Notes: generated by a model not told the origin, from the letters alone. A stretch of DNA of 64,000 nt from Opitutia bacterium (GCA_016187945.1 JACPIT010000008.1:107226-171225); one strand, 5' to 3'. Counted from the first letter of the stretch, positions 45,549 to 54,770 are shown. Made by a program: numbers and translations.

Positions 45549-47848
45549 TCCAGCCGCGACACCTTTCACGCGCGGCGCTCGTCGTCGCCGCGCTCGCGAT
45601 CCTTCATCGGCCGACGCTCGCCAGTTCGGCGGCATCGGCCGCGATCCCGTATTCGACCCTCCAGACGATTTCGCCGGAGGACTCGCCGGAGATCGCCGTC
45701 GAGAAAGCCGCCAAGGTGCTGCCGCGCCCGAATCAGACGGCGTGGATGCGACTCGAGCGGACGTTCTTCCTCCACTTCGGCCCGAACACGTTCCGCGGCG
45801 TTGAGTGGGGCGACGGCCGCGAGTCGCCCGCGATTTTCAACCCGACCGCGCTCGACGCCGACCAATGGGTCCGCGCGATGAAAGACGCCGGCGGCAAGAT
45901 GCTCATCCTCGTCGCCAAGCACCACGACGGTCTCTGCTTCTGGCCGTCGCGCTACACCGCGCACTCGGTCGCTTCCAGTCCGTGGCGCGACGGCGAGGGC
46001 GACCTCGTGCGCGAAGTCGCCACCGCCGCCCGCAAGCACGGCCTGAAGCTCGGCCTCTATCTCTCGCCCGCCGACCTTTTCCAGCTCCGCACCAACCCGA
46101 CGAACCCCGCCGGCTACTACGGCAACGGCAGCCCGAAACTTCGCTCGATCATCCCGACCGACCCGACACAGTTTCAAAAAAATCCCGCGCAAGGCCGCGC
46201 GCCTGCGTCCGGCTTTCCGACGTTCAGCTACGAAGTCGACGACTACAATCGCTACTTCCTCAACCAACTCTACGAGCTGCTCACCGAATACGGCCCGATC
46301 TCCGTTGCGTGGTTCGACGGCGCGAATCCCGACCCGAGCGTTCACCAAACCTACGACTACACGGCGTGGTATGAGCTGATCCGCAAACTGCAGCCCGGCG
46401 CCGTGATCTCCGTCAAAGGTCCCGACGTTCGCTGGGTCGGCAACGAAGGCGGCTACGGTCGCGCGACCGAGTGGAGCGTCATCCCGCTCCCCGAGTCGCC
46501 GGAAAAACACACCTGGCCCGACCGGCAGGCTCAGGATCTCGGCAGCCGCGCGCAACTGAAGTCCGGCTCGTATCTCTGGTGGTATCCCGCCGAGGTGAAC
46601 ACGCCGATTCTCAACGGCTGGTTCTGGTCCGCGGAAAAACGCGCCAAGAGTTCCGCCGAACTCGTCGACTACTTTTACCGCTCCGTCGGCCGCAACGGCG
46701 TGATGCTGCTCAACCTCTCGCCCGACACCCGCGGCCTGATCCCCGACGATCAGCTCGCCGCCCTCGGCAAGATGGCACAGGTCGTCAACGACACCTTCGC
46801 GCACGACCTCGCCGCCGGCGCGCAATTCTCCGCCGACACCGCGAGCCCCGCGCACGCCGCGGCGCTCGCCCACGACGGCAACCTCGACACGTGGTGGGAA
46901 GCCGCACCCGGCCACACGACCGCGACGTTCACGCTGACGCTGCCCGCCGCCGTCACGTTCGACGTCGTGTCGCTCCAGGAAGCCGTCACCCAACGCAGTC
47001 AGCGCATCGAGTTATTCGTCGTCGAAACGTGGAACGGCTCCGCGTGGCTCGCGTCCACCGCCGTCGAAGAGCAAACCACCGTCGGCTACAAGCGCCTCGT
47101 GCGCCTTGCCGCGCCCGTCACGACCGACCGCGTCCGCGTGCGCATCCTGAGCTCTCGCCTCGAGCCCACACTCGCCGAAGTCGGCTTGTTCAAGCAAGCG
47201 CTGCCCGCCGCGCCCGCGATCGCCGAGCGCAGTCGCGACGGTCTCGTCGCGATTACCCACGGCAACCCGCTTCCGATCATCTACACGCTCGACGGCACGG
47301 AGCCGGTCGCCACGTCGCCCGTCTATCGCGAGCCGATCGCGCTGCCGCGCGGCGGCACCGTGCACGCCGCGGTGCTCACGGCCGACGGTCGCCTCGGCCT
47401 CAGCACGAGCAAGACCTTCGTCGGCTTCGCGCCGACCGGGTGGAAGATCGTCGGTGGCAATGACACGAGCGCCGCCAACGCCATCGACGCCGACGCGAAA
47501 ACGCTCTGGCGCACGCGCGCCGCCGACCGAGCTCTCACAGTCGACATGGGCCGCGCGCACCGCATCGGCGGCTTCGCTTACCTGCCGCGACAAGACTGGG
47601 TGTTCGAAGGCGTCGTCGACCGCTACCGCTTCGAAACGAGCCTCGACGGCAAACAGTGGACGACGCAGGTCGCCGCCGGCGCCTTCGGCAACATCCGCAA
47701 CAACCCGATGCGGCAGGAAGTCGCCTTCGCGCCCGTCGACGCGCGTTATTTCCGCTTCACGCCGCTGCACGACACCGACGACACCGGTTGGGTCGGCGCC
47801 GCCGAGATCACGGTTTTGCCCGCTTCGTCCGAACCCCAAGCCCCCTAA
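45545..47848 (+). CDS. GH29 alpha-L-fucosidase with chitobiase-like and CBM32-like modules
   Basis: 767 residues from a GTG that overlaps the preceding stop. A signal peptide follows (LSRAALVVAALAILHRPTLA). The GH29 barrel shows FFLHFGPNTFRGVEWG, LVAKHHDGLCFWPS, nucleophile D258 in SVAWFDGANPD and GRNGVMLLNLSPDTRG. C-terminal parts are a discoidin-like domain (about 420-555), a CHB_HEX_C-type domain with PIIYTLDGTEPVATSPVY (about 570-625) and a second discoidin-like domain (about 630-760). This second GH29 is longer and more modular than the one at 7229, and may be an alpha-1,3/1,4-fucosidase or a differently targeted enzyme. It is coupled to the symporter genes. Confidence 0.9.
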   Translation: MIQPRHLSRAALVVAALAILHRPTLASSAASAAIPYSTLQTISPEDSPEIAVEKAAKVLPRPNQTAWMRLERTFFLHFGPNTFRGVEWGDGRESPAIFNPTALDADQWVRAMKDAGGKMLILVAKHHDGLCFWPSRYTAHSVASSPWRDGEGDLVREVATAARKHGLKLGLYLSPADLFQLRTNPTNPAGYYGNGSPKLRSIIPTDPTQFQKNPAQGRAPASGFPTFSYEVDDYNRYFLNQLYELLTEYGPISVAWFDGANPDPSVHQTYDYTAWYELIRKLQPGAVISVKGPDVRWVGNEGGYGRATEWSVIPLPESPEKHTWPDRQAQDLGSRAQLKSGSYLWWYPAEVNTPILNGWFWSAEKRAKSSAELVDYFYRSVGRNGVMLLNLSPDTRGLIPDDQLAALGKMAQVVNDTFAHDLAAGAQFSADTASPAHAAALAHDGNLDTWWEAAPGHTTATFTLTLPAAVTFDVVSLQEAVTQRSQRIELFVVETWNGSAWLASTAVEEQTTVGYKRLVRLAAPVTTDRVRVRILSSRLEPTLAEVGLFKQALPAAPAIAERSRDGLVAITHGNPLPIIYTLDGTEPVATSPVYREPIALPRGGTVHAAVLTADGRLGLSTSKTFVGFAPTGWKIVGGNDTSAANAIDADAKTLWRTRAADRALTVDMGRAHRIGGFAYLPRQDWVFEGVVDRYRFETSLDGKQWTTQVAAGAFGNIRNNPMRQEVAFAPVDARYFRFTPLHDTDDTGWVGAAEITVLPASSEPQAP

Positions 47849-47865
47849 CCTCGCTCGTTTCTCCC

Positions 47866-48957
47866 ATGAGAAAATTCTTCCGCGCTTCCGTCATCGGCGC
47901 GCTGTCGGCCGCTGCTCTCATCCTCCTCCCCGCCAACCTCGCCCACGGCGAGGAATGGACGGACACCCAAGGCAAAACCTTCAAGGGCACCGCGGTCGAA
48001 GCCTTGGGACCATTCGCGGTTTTCGCCGAACAACCGACCGTCGGACGATGCCTGCCCGTGCAGGCGCTGCCGCTCGCGGAGCTCGCGCGCTTCTCCGTCG
48101 CCGCGAAAAATCATCCGCCGCGCGCCGACGATTGGGCGGAGGCCAAATCCGCCCTCACCGCCGAGCTGCGTGGGCACCTCGAAAAAATGCAGCAGCAGAA
48201 GCTCGTGCCTTTCGCCGTCGACGGCCGGCCCGAGCCAGCGGTGGTGGTCATGGTGTTCCTGAACAAAGACGCCGGCGACACCTGGAAGCTGTTGTGGGGC
48301 TCGATGGAGCCCATCGGCAAACTCGCACAGCTTCCTCCCGGCTTCGTCGAGTGCATCGCCTACGGCAAAAATTATTCGCCCAGCGAGTGGCTCAGCGCGA
48401 TCAAAGACGCCGGCGCGCCATGGTCGCTCGTGCGGATCGACGACGAGCCCGCGCTCACGACGCTCGGCGAGTTCGTTCCGCGCAAAGGCTACCGCGCGGT
48501 CGCCTTCAACCGCGACGGCGTGCCGCTGTTCGGCGCCTTCGATCCCGACGAGGACGCCGTGAAGGAATTCTGGAAAAAAGTCGCGGGGTTCGTCGCGATG
48601 CTGGAGCCCGCGAATCCATTTTCGTGGCGGTCGCGGGCCTATCTGCGCACGGCCGAAAAAATCGCCGCGCATCCCGGCGGTCGGGTCGAACCGGAATTGA
48701 TCGGCCACGCGATCCGCCCGGGCTCGCTCGCCCGCACCAACATCCGCGCCTTCGACGCCACTCTGAAAGTTTCGGTCGATGGCATCGTGTCCGAAGTGGC
48801 CGGCCTCACCTCCGAAGCGAACATTTCGCCCAAGCTGCACGAAGCGATCGTCACTACGCTCAAGAAAGCCGTGTTCGTCCCCGCACTCGAAAACGGCCGG
48901 CCCGTCGCCAGCGAATTCGTCTATCGCTTCCGGGACGAGAAACCGACCGCGCCGTGA
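47866..48957 (+). CDS. Secreted SHD1-like protein with TonB-C-like end, function unknown
   Basis: 363 residues with a signal peptide (FRASVIGALSAAALILLPANLAHG). Residues about 29-80 (EEWTDTQGKTFKGTAVEALG to LPLAELARF) resemble the SHD1 beta domain common in planctomycetes and verrucomicrobia. The middle (about 125-250) is unrecognised and rich in aromatic and acidic residues. The end (about 290-360: ATLKVSVDGIVSEVAGL, KKAVFVPALENGRPVASEF) resembles a TonB C-terminal domain in pattern. It has no catalytic motif I can name. A 25-residue fossil of a paralogue lies at 52222-52296, inside the tandem family array. It follows GH29 by 17 bases and is probably co-transcribed. Confidence 0.75.
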   Translation: MRKFFRASVIGALSAAALILLPANLAHGEEWTDTQGKTFKGTAVEALGPFAVFAEQPTVGRCLPVQALPLAELARFSVAAKNHPPRADDWAEAKSALTAELRGHLEKMQQQKLVPFAVDGRPEPAVVVMVFLNKDAGDTWKLLWGSMEPIGKLAQLPPGFVECIAYGKNYSPSEWLSAIKDAGAPWSLVRIDDEPALTTLGEFVPRKGYRAVAFNRDGVPLFGAFDPDEDAVKEFWKKVAGFVAMLEPANPFSWRSRAYLRTAEKIAAHPGGRVEPELIGHAIRPGSLARTNIRAFDATLKVSVDGIVSEVAGLTSEANISPKLHEAIVTTLKKAVFVPALENGRPVASEFVYRFRDEKPTAP

Positions 48958-49032
48958 TTCGCCCGGCCATGGCACCGCGATTTCCCACCTGACGAAAACG
49001 ATCGCGCGGCACCGGCCTCCGTGCGTTTTCTT

Positions 49033-49689
49033 ATGAGTTATTCGCTTTCCCGCCATCGTGCCTTCGTCGTGTGCATGTTGCTCGGGCTCGTGAGTGCGGC
49101 ATGGGTCGCGAGCGCTTCCGACAACGTGCCGCGCGAACGGCTGTCGCTCGACCTCGGCTGGAAATCCCATCTCGGTGCCGATTGGCCGGGCGCGCTGCGG
49201 CTCGACAAGGCCGGCGTGAGCGCCGGGCCCGCTGCGCCCGACTTCGACGACCCGAGCTGGCGCGACATGCGCGTGCCGCACGATTGGGCGGTCGAGTTGC
49301 CGTTCGATCCCGCTGCCGAGCGCAATCACGGCTACAAGGTGCTCGGCGCAAAATACCCCACAAATAGCATCGGCTGGTATCGGAGCACTTTCGAGGTGCC
49401 GAAGTCAGACGAGGGCAAGCGCCTCTGGCTCACCTCCGACGGCATCTTCCGCGACGCGACGGTGTGGATCAACGGCTGGCTCGTGTGCCGCCACGAGAGC
49501 GGTTACTCGCCGCTCCGCGGGGATATCACCGATGTCCTGAACTACGGCGGCGCCAACACGATCGCCGTGCGCGTCGACGCGACGAAATTCGATGGCTGGT
49601 TCTATGAGGGCGCCGGCATTTACCGCCACGTCTCGCTCGAGAAAACCGCGCCGCTCGCGATCGCACCAATACCGCACACAAACATATGA
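49033..49689 (+). pseudogene. Truncated GH2: N-terminal sugar-binding domain only
   Basis: 218 residues from ATG 49033, with a signal peptide (FVVCMLLGLVSAAWVASA). It matches only the first GH2 domain: LSLDLGWKSHLG, MRVPHDWAVELPFDP, SIGWYRSTFEVP, VWINGWLVCRHESGYSPL and YEGAGIYRHVSLE. Full GH2 enzymes in this window continue for 600 or more residues after that point with Ig-like and catalytic domains; here the frame stops after IAPIPHTNI. The stop overlaps the GH43 start (ATGA), so a deletion seems to have joined the two genes cleanly. It cannot be catalytic. The intact leader and frame mean a secreted lectin-like remnant could still be made. Confidence 0.82.
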
Positions 49690-51164
49690 AACGTATCGTC
49701 CCGTTCCTCGTGCTGGCCGCGCCCCTGGCAGCCCTCGCCGCCGAACCACTCGTGCCGGAACGCTACTGCAACCCGCTCCCGATCCCCGACTATCCGGTCG
49801 GCAAACTGGCGCGCGACATCACCAAGGGCGCGCCGAACGACGGCGGCCTGTGGATCGCCGAGCGCAAGGAGCAATACCGCGAACTCGCCGACCCGACCGC
49901 GCTGTGGTTCGAGGGCGCGTGGTATCTCTATCCGTCGTGCGACATGGCGTGGGTAAGCCACGACGAGGGGCGGACCTGGCAGCACCATCCGCTCAACGTG
50001 CGCGACGTCGGCTACGCGCCCACGGTCGTGCGGCATGCGGGACGGTTTCTCCTGCTGGGTTCGGGCTCGGAGATTTACGCCAGCGACTCCCCGCTCGGAC
50101 CCTTTCGTCCGGTCGGGGCGCTCCCGATTCCGTTCGGGCAGGGCAAGCTCCCGGTGATGATCGATCCGATGTTGTTTTCCGACGACGGCCGCTTGTTTTT
50201 CTACTGGGGCTGCACCGCGAACGGCGGCATCTGGGGTGTGGAGCTGGACGCCACCCACGTGACCGTTCCCAAAGGGGAGCCGCACGAGCTGATCCGGTTT
50301 CAGCCCGACACGTTTCCCTGGGAGTCCTTGGGCAACCGCAACCAGAATCGCACCGTCGGCTGGATGGAGGGCGCCTGGATGCTCAAGCACGCCGGTCGTT
50401 ACTACCTGACCTATTCCTCGGGCGGAACCCAGTATCGCACCTATGCGATGGGCTGTTACGTGAGCGACTCGCCGCTGGGGCCGTTTCGTCCGCAGGCGCG
50501 CAATCCGATCTTCCGCAACACGGAGGGCTTCATCACCGGCACGGGGCACGGCTGCATCGTGCGCGGTCCGGGTGACCGTCTGTGGACGTTCTACACGGTG
50601 CTGGCCGCGGTCGTGCATGGGTTCGAGCGGCGCATCGGGATGGACCCCGCCGCGTTCGACGCCGACGGCAATCTCTACGTGCCGGCGGCCACCTCGACGC
50701 CGCAGCCGGTTTCCGCCGGCGCTGACGCGACGCCGTGGGTGCCGCTCAACGACGGCGAACCCACCCTCGGCAGTTCTTGCGCGCCGAACAGCGCCGGGCG
50801 ACTCGCCGCCGATAATTCGATGAAGACGTGGTGGCTCCCGGCCGCGGACGATGCGCAGCCCGTGCTTACGACCTCGTTTCCGGCGTCGGAAGTCCACGCC
50901 GTGCGCGTGATCTGGCGCGATGTCGGCCTCGACACGCCCAAGGGCGTGAAACCGGGGCCGTTTCGCTACCGCGTCGAGGCGGAGACCGCGCCCGGCCAGT
51001 GGACGACGATCGTCGACCGCAGTGAGAGCACGGATGATTTTCTCATCGATTATCGCGAGTGCGTCCCGACCTGGGCGGGCCGGGCGCGACTGGTGGTGCT
51101 GGGCCACCCCGAGGGCATCCAGCCGGCGGTGGCCGAGTTTACGGTGTTCGGCCCCGTGCGGTGA
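49686..51164 (+). CDS. GH43-like arabinofuranosidase/xylosidase with discoidin-like domain
   Basis: 492 residues with a signal peptide (IVPFLVLAAPLAALAA). The five-bladed propeller has the GH43 triad: base D69 in LADPTALWF, D160 in MIDPMLFSDDGRLFFYWG and acid E228 in GWMEGAWMLK. ITGTGHGCIVRGPGDRLW is the late conserved block. From about residue 360 a discoidin/CBM-like domain follows (ADNSMKTWWLPA, VIWRDVGLD). Likely alpha-L-arabinofuranosidase or beta-xylosidase; the subfamily cannot be set by eye. It is fused in transcription to the GH2 remnant upstream and lies 49 bases ahead of the tandem family. Confidence 0.86.
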   Translation: MKRIVPFLVLAAPLAALAAEPLVPERYCNPLPIPDYPVGKLARDITKGAPNDGGLWIAERKEQYRELADPTALWFEGAWYLYPSCDMAWVSHDEGRTWQHHPLNVRDVGYAPTVVRHAGRFLLLGSGSEIYASDSPLGPFRPVGALPIPFGQGKLPVMIDPMLFSDDGRLFFYWGCTANGGIWGVELDATHVTVPKGEPHELIRFQPDTFPWESLGNRNQNRTVGWMEGAWMLKHAGRYYLTYSSGGTQYRTYAMGCYVSDSPLGPFRPQARNPIFRNTEGFITGTGHGCIVRGPGDRLWTFYTVLAAVVHGFERRIGMDPAAFDADGNLYVPAATSTPQPVSAGADATPWVPLNDGEPTLGSSCAPNSAGRLAADNSMKTWWLPAADDAQPVLTTSFPASEVHAVRVIWRDVGLDTPKGVKPGPFRYRVEAETAPGQWTTIVDRSESTDDFLIDYRECVPTWAGRARLVVLGHPEGIQPAVAEFTVFGPVR

Positions 51165-51213
51165 GAAACCGGCCGACCTGCTTTGGCCTTTTTTCCCCCT
51201 GACTTGAATTCCC

Positions 51214-52191
51214 ATGATGATTACCCTCCTCCCTCCCGCCTCGTCGCGGCCCACCCTCCTCCGCGCCTCGCTCGCCACCGGCCTGCTGTTCCTCGTCGCT
51301 CAGCCCTCCGCCCGCGCCGAGGACATTCCGATCGGCGAGCTGACCGCGGTGTCGTCCACGGTGCACAACGGCTTTGAACGGGAAAAGCTGCCCGACGGAT
51401 CGCTCAAGCCGGTCCGCTACATCTTTGGCGAAGGCGAACGCGATCCGGGCAGCATCGCCGACTCGTCGCTGGAGCGCCTGACGTTTCGCCAATTGGCCCC
51501 CGTGCTTTCCGCCTCGCTCGCGAAGAGGGGCTTCCTCCCCAGTCGGGACGTGAAGGAGATCGATCAGTTGATCGTGGTCCACTGGGGACGCACCACCGGA
51601 TGGGACAGTGCGGGTTATGGCAACACCTACGGCACGCTCAACCAAACCTCCGCCGCGTTGAACGCCACCTTCCCGACCCTCACCCCGGACATGAAGCCAG
51701 ACGCCAACGCGTCTCCCACGCGCGGACTCGCCGGCACGCCCGGCGCCGCCAACCAGTTGGATCAAATGATGCTCATGCTCCAAATCCAGGATGACGCCCG
51801 CGCCCGAGCGAACGGCCGGAACGCGTCGTTGCTCGGCTATCGCGAAACGCTCAGACGGACCCCGACCTACTGGGGCAACATGGTCAGCTCCGATCGCGAG
51901 GAGTTGATCGGAGAACTCGAGGACGATCGCTACTACGTCATCCTCGCCGCCTACGATTTCCGCTCGGCGATCAAGAGCCGGGATCGAAAAATTCTCTGGA
52001 TCACCCGCTTCAGCCTGCCGGCGCACGGCAACGATTTCGATCGCGCCACCGACCGCATGGCGCAGGCCGCAGCCGCCTACTTCGGACGTGCGAGCAACGG
52101 TCTGCGCCGCGAGCGGATGCCCGAAGGTCGCGCCACTCCCGGCAAACTCGAGGTTCTCGATTATCAAGAGCTCACGAAATCCACGAAGTAG
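51214..52191 (+). CDS. Tandem secreted family, copy 1 (function unknown)
   Basis: 325 residues with a signal peptide (SLATGLLFLVAQPSARA). I do not recognise the family. Blocks shared by all four copies are VSSTVHNG, REKLPDGS, RYIFGEG, the buried stretch IDQLIVVHWGRTTGW, GTPGAA, LLGY, ELEDDRYYVILAAYDF, KILWITRFSL and PGKLEVLDY at the end. No cysteines suggest a lipobox or disulfides, and no enzyme motif is evident. The order of a hydrophobic IVVHWG strand, then DDRYYVILAAYD, then LWITRFS before a final AAAAYFGR helix recalls small beta-alpha secreted proteins such as DUF4136, but this is a weak resemblance. Copy 1 keeps its own leader and upstream sequence, unlike copies 3 and 4. Confidence 0.85.
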   Translation: MMITLLPPASSRPTLLRASLATGLLFLVAQPSARAEDIPIGELTAVSSTVHNGFEREKLPDGSLKPVRYIFGEGERDPGSIADSSLERLTFRQLAPVLSASLAKRGFLPSRDVKEIDQLIVVHWGRTTGWDSAGYGNTYGTLNQTSAALNATFPTLTPDMKPDANASPTRGLAGTPGAANQLDQMMLMLQIQDDARARANGRNASLLGYRETLRRTPTYWGNMVSSDREELIGELEDDRYYVILAAYDFRSAIKSRDRKILWITRFSLPAHGNDFDRATDRMAQAAAAYFGRASNGLRRERMPEGRATPGKLEVLDYQELTKSTK

Positions 52192-52523
52192 TCCGCCCCT
52201 CGTTCCACGGCGGGCGCGCAACGCGCCTGCCTCCGCACCGCCAACGAGCAAATCACCGCGTATCCCACCGGTCGCGTCGAGCCGCAGTTGATCGGCTGCT
52301 CTCCCGCACTGGTGGGCTCCCACCAATTCGCCGACGCCAAGCGAGTGAAAAACGGTTACGTGCACCCAAGTCGACGGCCGCCCGTTGGCCCGCCGTGAGT
52401 GATCGGTCACGATAAAACTCTATATTGCCGATGCTTGGGATCCCCGGGCGGTCCATGGCACGGCGCGTGCAAAACGGAAGGCCCCACTCGGTCCATCGGC
52501 CGAGCACTTCACCCTGTTACTCG
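52192..52523. other. Spacer between copies 1 and 2 with a gene fossil
   Basis: This 332-base stretch holds the paralogue fragment at 52222-52296 and otherwise no recognisable gene. The part from about 52390 to 52440 is AT-richer (GATAAAACTCTATATTGCC) and may include the promoter of copy 2. Confidence 0.55.
52222..52296 (+). pseudogene. Fragment of an SHD1/TonB-like paralogue (cf. 47866-48957)
   Basis: Translated in frame from 52222 this gives RACLRTANEQ then ITAYPTGRVEPQLIG. The intact gene at 47866 has RAYLRTAEKI then AAHPGGRVEPELIG in its middle part. About two thirds of positions agree over 25 residues; similarity fades after LIG. No start or other domains remain nearby. It is best read as the remnant of a second copy of that gene lost during rearrangement of this array. 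Confidence 0.65.
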
Positions 52524-53516
52524 ATGAAAACTGCTCTCCACCCATCGCCATCGCTTCGGTTGCCTCGCCTCGCCCGCGTCTCGCTCACCGCTAGCCTGCT
52601 CCTCCTCGGACAGGCGCTCACTCGCGCCGCCACTGAACTTTCGGACAGCGAGCTGACCACGGTGTTCTCCACGGTGCACAACGGCTATCAGCGAGAAAAA
52701 CTGCCGGACGGATCCCTCAAACCGGTCAGGTATGTTTTTGGCGAAGGCACTTTCGATCCAGGCAGCGCCCGCGATTCGTCTTTGGATCGCGTGAAGTTCG
52801 CTCAGTTGGCCAAATTGCTTGCTCCCGCGTTGGCCAAGCAGGGCTATCTGCCGGGCCGGGATAAGAACACGATCGATCAAGTAATCGTGGTTCACTGGGG
52901 CCGCACCGCGGGATGGCAAAGCGACGGCTACGGCGATGCCTATGGCACGCTCAAAACGACCTATGCCACCATGAGGAACGCGTTCCCCGATCTCCCCGAT
53001 CCGGCAACCCTCACCGATGAACAAATTAAAGCTTTGGTGAGCGACGCCAGGACGCGCGGGCCCGGAGGGACTCCAGGAGCCGCCAACGAGATGGACAACA
53101 TGCTCCTCATGCTCGAAATGCAGGCCGACGCCCGCGACCGGACCAACACTCGAAACGCCAAACTGCTCGGCTACCAGAGCACGCTAAGTCGCCTCCCCAC
53201 CTTCCACGGCAATCTCGTCAGCCCGGATCGCGACGATTTGGTCCAGGAAATCGAGGACGATCGCTACTACGTCATTCTGGCGGCCTATGATTTTCAAGCG
53301 GGGTTGAAGAGCCGACAGCCCAAAATTCTCTGGATCACCCGTTTCAGCCTGGAGACCCACGGCAACAATTTCGACGGCAGCATCTCTCAAATGATCCAAG
53401 CAGCGTCAGCCCACTTCGGCCACCCGAGCGATCGACTCCGTCACGCGCGTCCGTCCGAGGGCCGTGCCGTGCCCGGCAAGCTCGAGGTGATCGATTACCA
53501 GGAGCCGAAAAAGTAA
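52524..53516 (+). CDS. Tandem secreted family, copy 2 (function unknown)
   Basis: 330 residues from ATG 52524, with a signal peptide (VSLTASLLLLGQALTRA). It carries the family blocks VFSTVHNG, REKLPDGS, VIVVHWGRTAGW, GTPGAA, LLGY, EIEDDRYYVILAAYDF and KILWITRFSL, ending PGKLEVIDYQEPKK. Between the WGRTAGW block and GTPGAA it has the longest variable loop of the four (PDLPDPATLTDEQIKALVSD). It is the most divergent copy in the shared region and its upstream DNA is unrelated to that of copies 3 and 4. An earlier in-frame ATG (52425) would add 33 residues without a leader and is rejected. Confidence 0.85.
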   Translation: MKTALHPSPSLRLPRLARVSLTASLLLLGQALTRAATELSDSELTTVFSTVHNGYQREKLPDGSLKPVRYVFGEGTFDPGSARDSSLDRVKFAQLAKLLAPALAKQGYLPGRDKNTIDQVIVVHWGRTAGWQSDGYGDAYGTLKTTYATMRNAFPDLPDPATLTDEQIKALVSDARTRGPGGTPGAANEMDNMLLMLEMQADARDRTNTRNAKLLGYQSTLSRLPTFHGNLVSPDRDDLVQEIEDDRYYVILAAYDFQAGLKSRQPKILWITRFSLETHGNNFDGSISQMIQAASAHFGHPSDRLRHARPSEGRAVPGKLEVIDYQEPKK

Positions 53517-53610
53517 CTCCGTCCCAAATTTTCGCCTCCCGAGCAGCACGGCCCTCCACCAGTCGCTTCGTAGCCTCTCCTGAAACTCCGCTTCGCTGCC
53601 CGCGTCACCG

Positions 53611-53815
53611 CTGCGCCGCGCACAAGCGCAGCCGACGCCGGCGGCCCTACGAATCACCACCTCGCGCGACCAACGGCTAATTTTCGTCGGCTTAACCACA
53701 CCGCACATCCCCCAACAATGAACTGCCCCCTCGTCCGCTGTTTACCCGCCTCACGCCTCCTCATCGCCCTGCCGCTCACCCGGGCGGCGGACCTTCCGCT
53801 CGCCGAGCTGACCGT
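53611..53815 (+). repeat. Duplicated leader and 5' end (copy at 54663-54868)
   Basis: About 205 bases upstream of and into copy 3 recur upstream of and into copy 4. The pre-gene part is recognisable but worn (GCGCAGCC-ACGCCGG, CACGCGCGACC-ACG). The first 100 bases of the two genes are almost identical, including the whole signal-peptide region beginning ATGAACTGCCCCCTCGTCC. This marks a duplication unit of about 1.05 kb. The pre-gene part includes a piece of the GTAGGGC-type repeat, which may have been involved in the duplication. Confidence 0.75.
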
Positions 53816-54647
53816 GGTGTCGTCCACCGTGCACAACGGCTACGAGCGGGAAAAATTGCCGGACGGCTCCTTCAAACCGATCCGTTACTCCTTCGGCGAA
53901 GGCACGTGCGACGTCGGCAAAGTCGCCGACACCTCGCTGGAGCGCCTGAATTTCCGCCGGTTGATCCGCGTGCTCTCCGCACCGCTCGCCGAGCAAGGCT
54001 TTCATCCCAGCCGCAACGCGAACGAGGTCGATCAACTGATCGTGGTCCATTGGGGTCGCACCGCGGGATGGGACGGTGGTGCGGGCTATGGCAACGCCTA
54101 CGGCATACTGAACCGTGCCCACGCGGCGATGACAGCCGCCTTTCCGACGAATCCGACCGGGCCGGCTCCGAACGCGCCTCCCACCACCGCAAACGGAGGC
54201 ACGCCCGGAGCCGCGGCCGATTTTGAGATGATGATGATCTCCCTCCGTATGGCGGACGACGCCCGCGCCCTCCTAAACGCCGAGAACGCCCAGATGCTCG
54301 GCTATTACGACACGCTGAAACGCCTCCCGGCCCACTGGGGCAACCTCGGCAACCCGGATCGCAACGACTTGATCGACGAAATCGAAGACGATCGCTACTA
54401 TGTCATCCTCGCGGCCTACGATTTCCAAGTCGCGAAGAAGGAGCAGAAGCCAAAAGTTCTTTGGGTCACCCGCTTCAGCTTGCAGGCCCGCGGTGCCAAT
54501 TTCGACGAGTCCGTCGATCGGATGGTGCGCGCCGCCGCCGGCTACTTCGGACGCCCGACCAACGGACTGCACCGCGAAGGCATGCGCGAAGCCCGCGCCA
54601 TCCCCGGCAAGCTCGAGGTGATCGATTATCAGGAGCCCACCAAGTAG
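53718..54647 (+). CDS. Tandem secreted family, copy 3 (function unknown)
   Basis: 309 residues with a short signal peptide (CLPASRLLIALPLTRA). Family blocks are VSSTVHNGYEREKLPDGS, SFGEGTCD, LIVVHWGRTAGWDGG, GTPGAA, EIEDDRYYVILAAYDF, KKEQKPKVLWVTRFSL and AIPGKLEVIDYQEPTK. The middle differs from the others: the loop is PTNPTGPAPNAPPTTANG, and the following helix reads FEMMMISLRMADDARALL, where the other copies have MLMLQMQDDAR-type sequence. It lies 201 bases after copy 2 and shares its leader DNA with copy 4. Unknown role; a periplasmic or secreted location is expected. Confidence 0.85.
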   Translation: MNCPLVRCLPASRLLIALPLTRAADLPLAELTVVSSTVHNGYEREKLPDGSFKPIRYSFGEGTCDVGKVADTSLERLNFRRLIRVLSAPLAEQGFHPSRNANEVDQLIVVHWGRTAGWDGGAGYGNAYGILNRAHAAMTAAFPTNPTGPAPNAPPTTANGGTPGAAADFEMMMISLRMADDARALLNAENAQMLGYYDTLKRLPAHWGNLGNPDRNDLIDEIEDDRYYVILAAYDFQVAKKEQKPKVLWVTRFSLQARGANFDESVDRMVRAAAGYFGRPTNGLHREGMREARAIPGKLEVIDYQEPTK

Positions 54648-54770
54648 CGCCGCGCTCCACGGCTGCGCCAGACTCAAGCGCAGCCAACGCCGGCCCTGCT
54701 ACGAAGCATCACCACGCGCGACCGACGACTGATTTCCGTCTGCTTAACTCCGCTGCACATCCCCCCACCC

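Noticed and set aside
51165..51200. GGCC...GGCC followed by T6 as a terminator after GH43
   Set aside because: The stem is only 4 bp, too weak to call.
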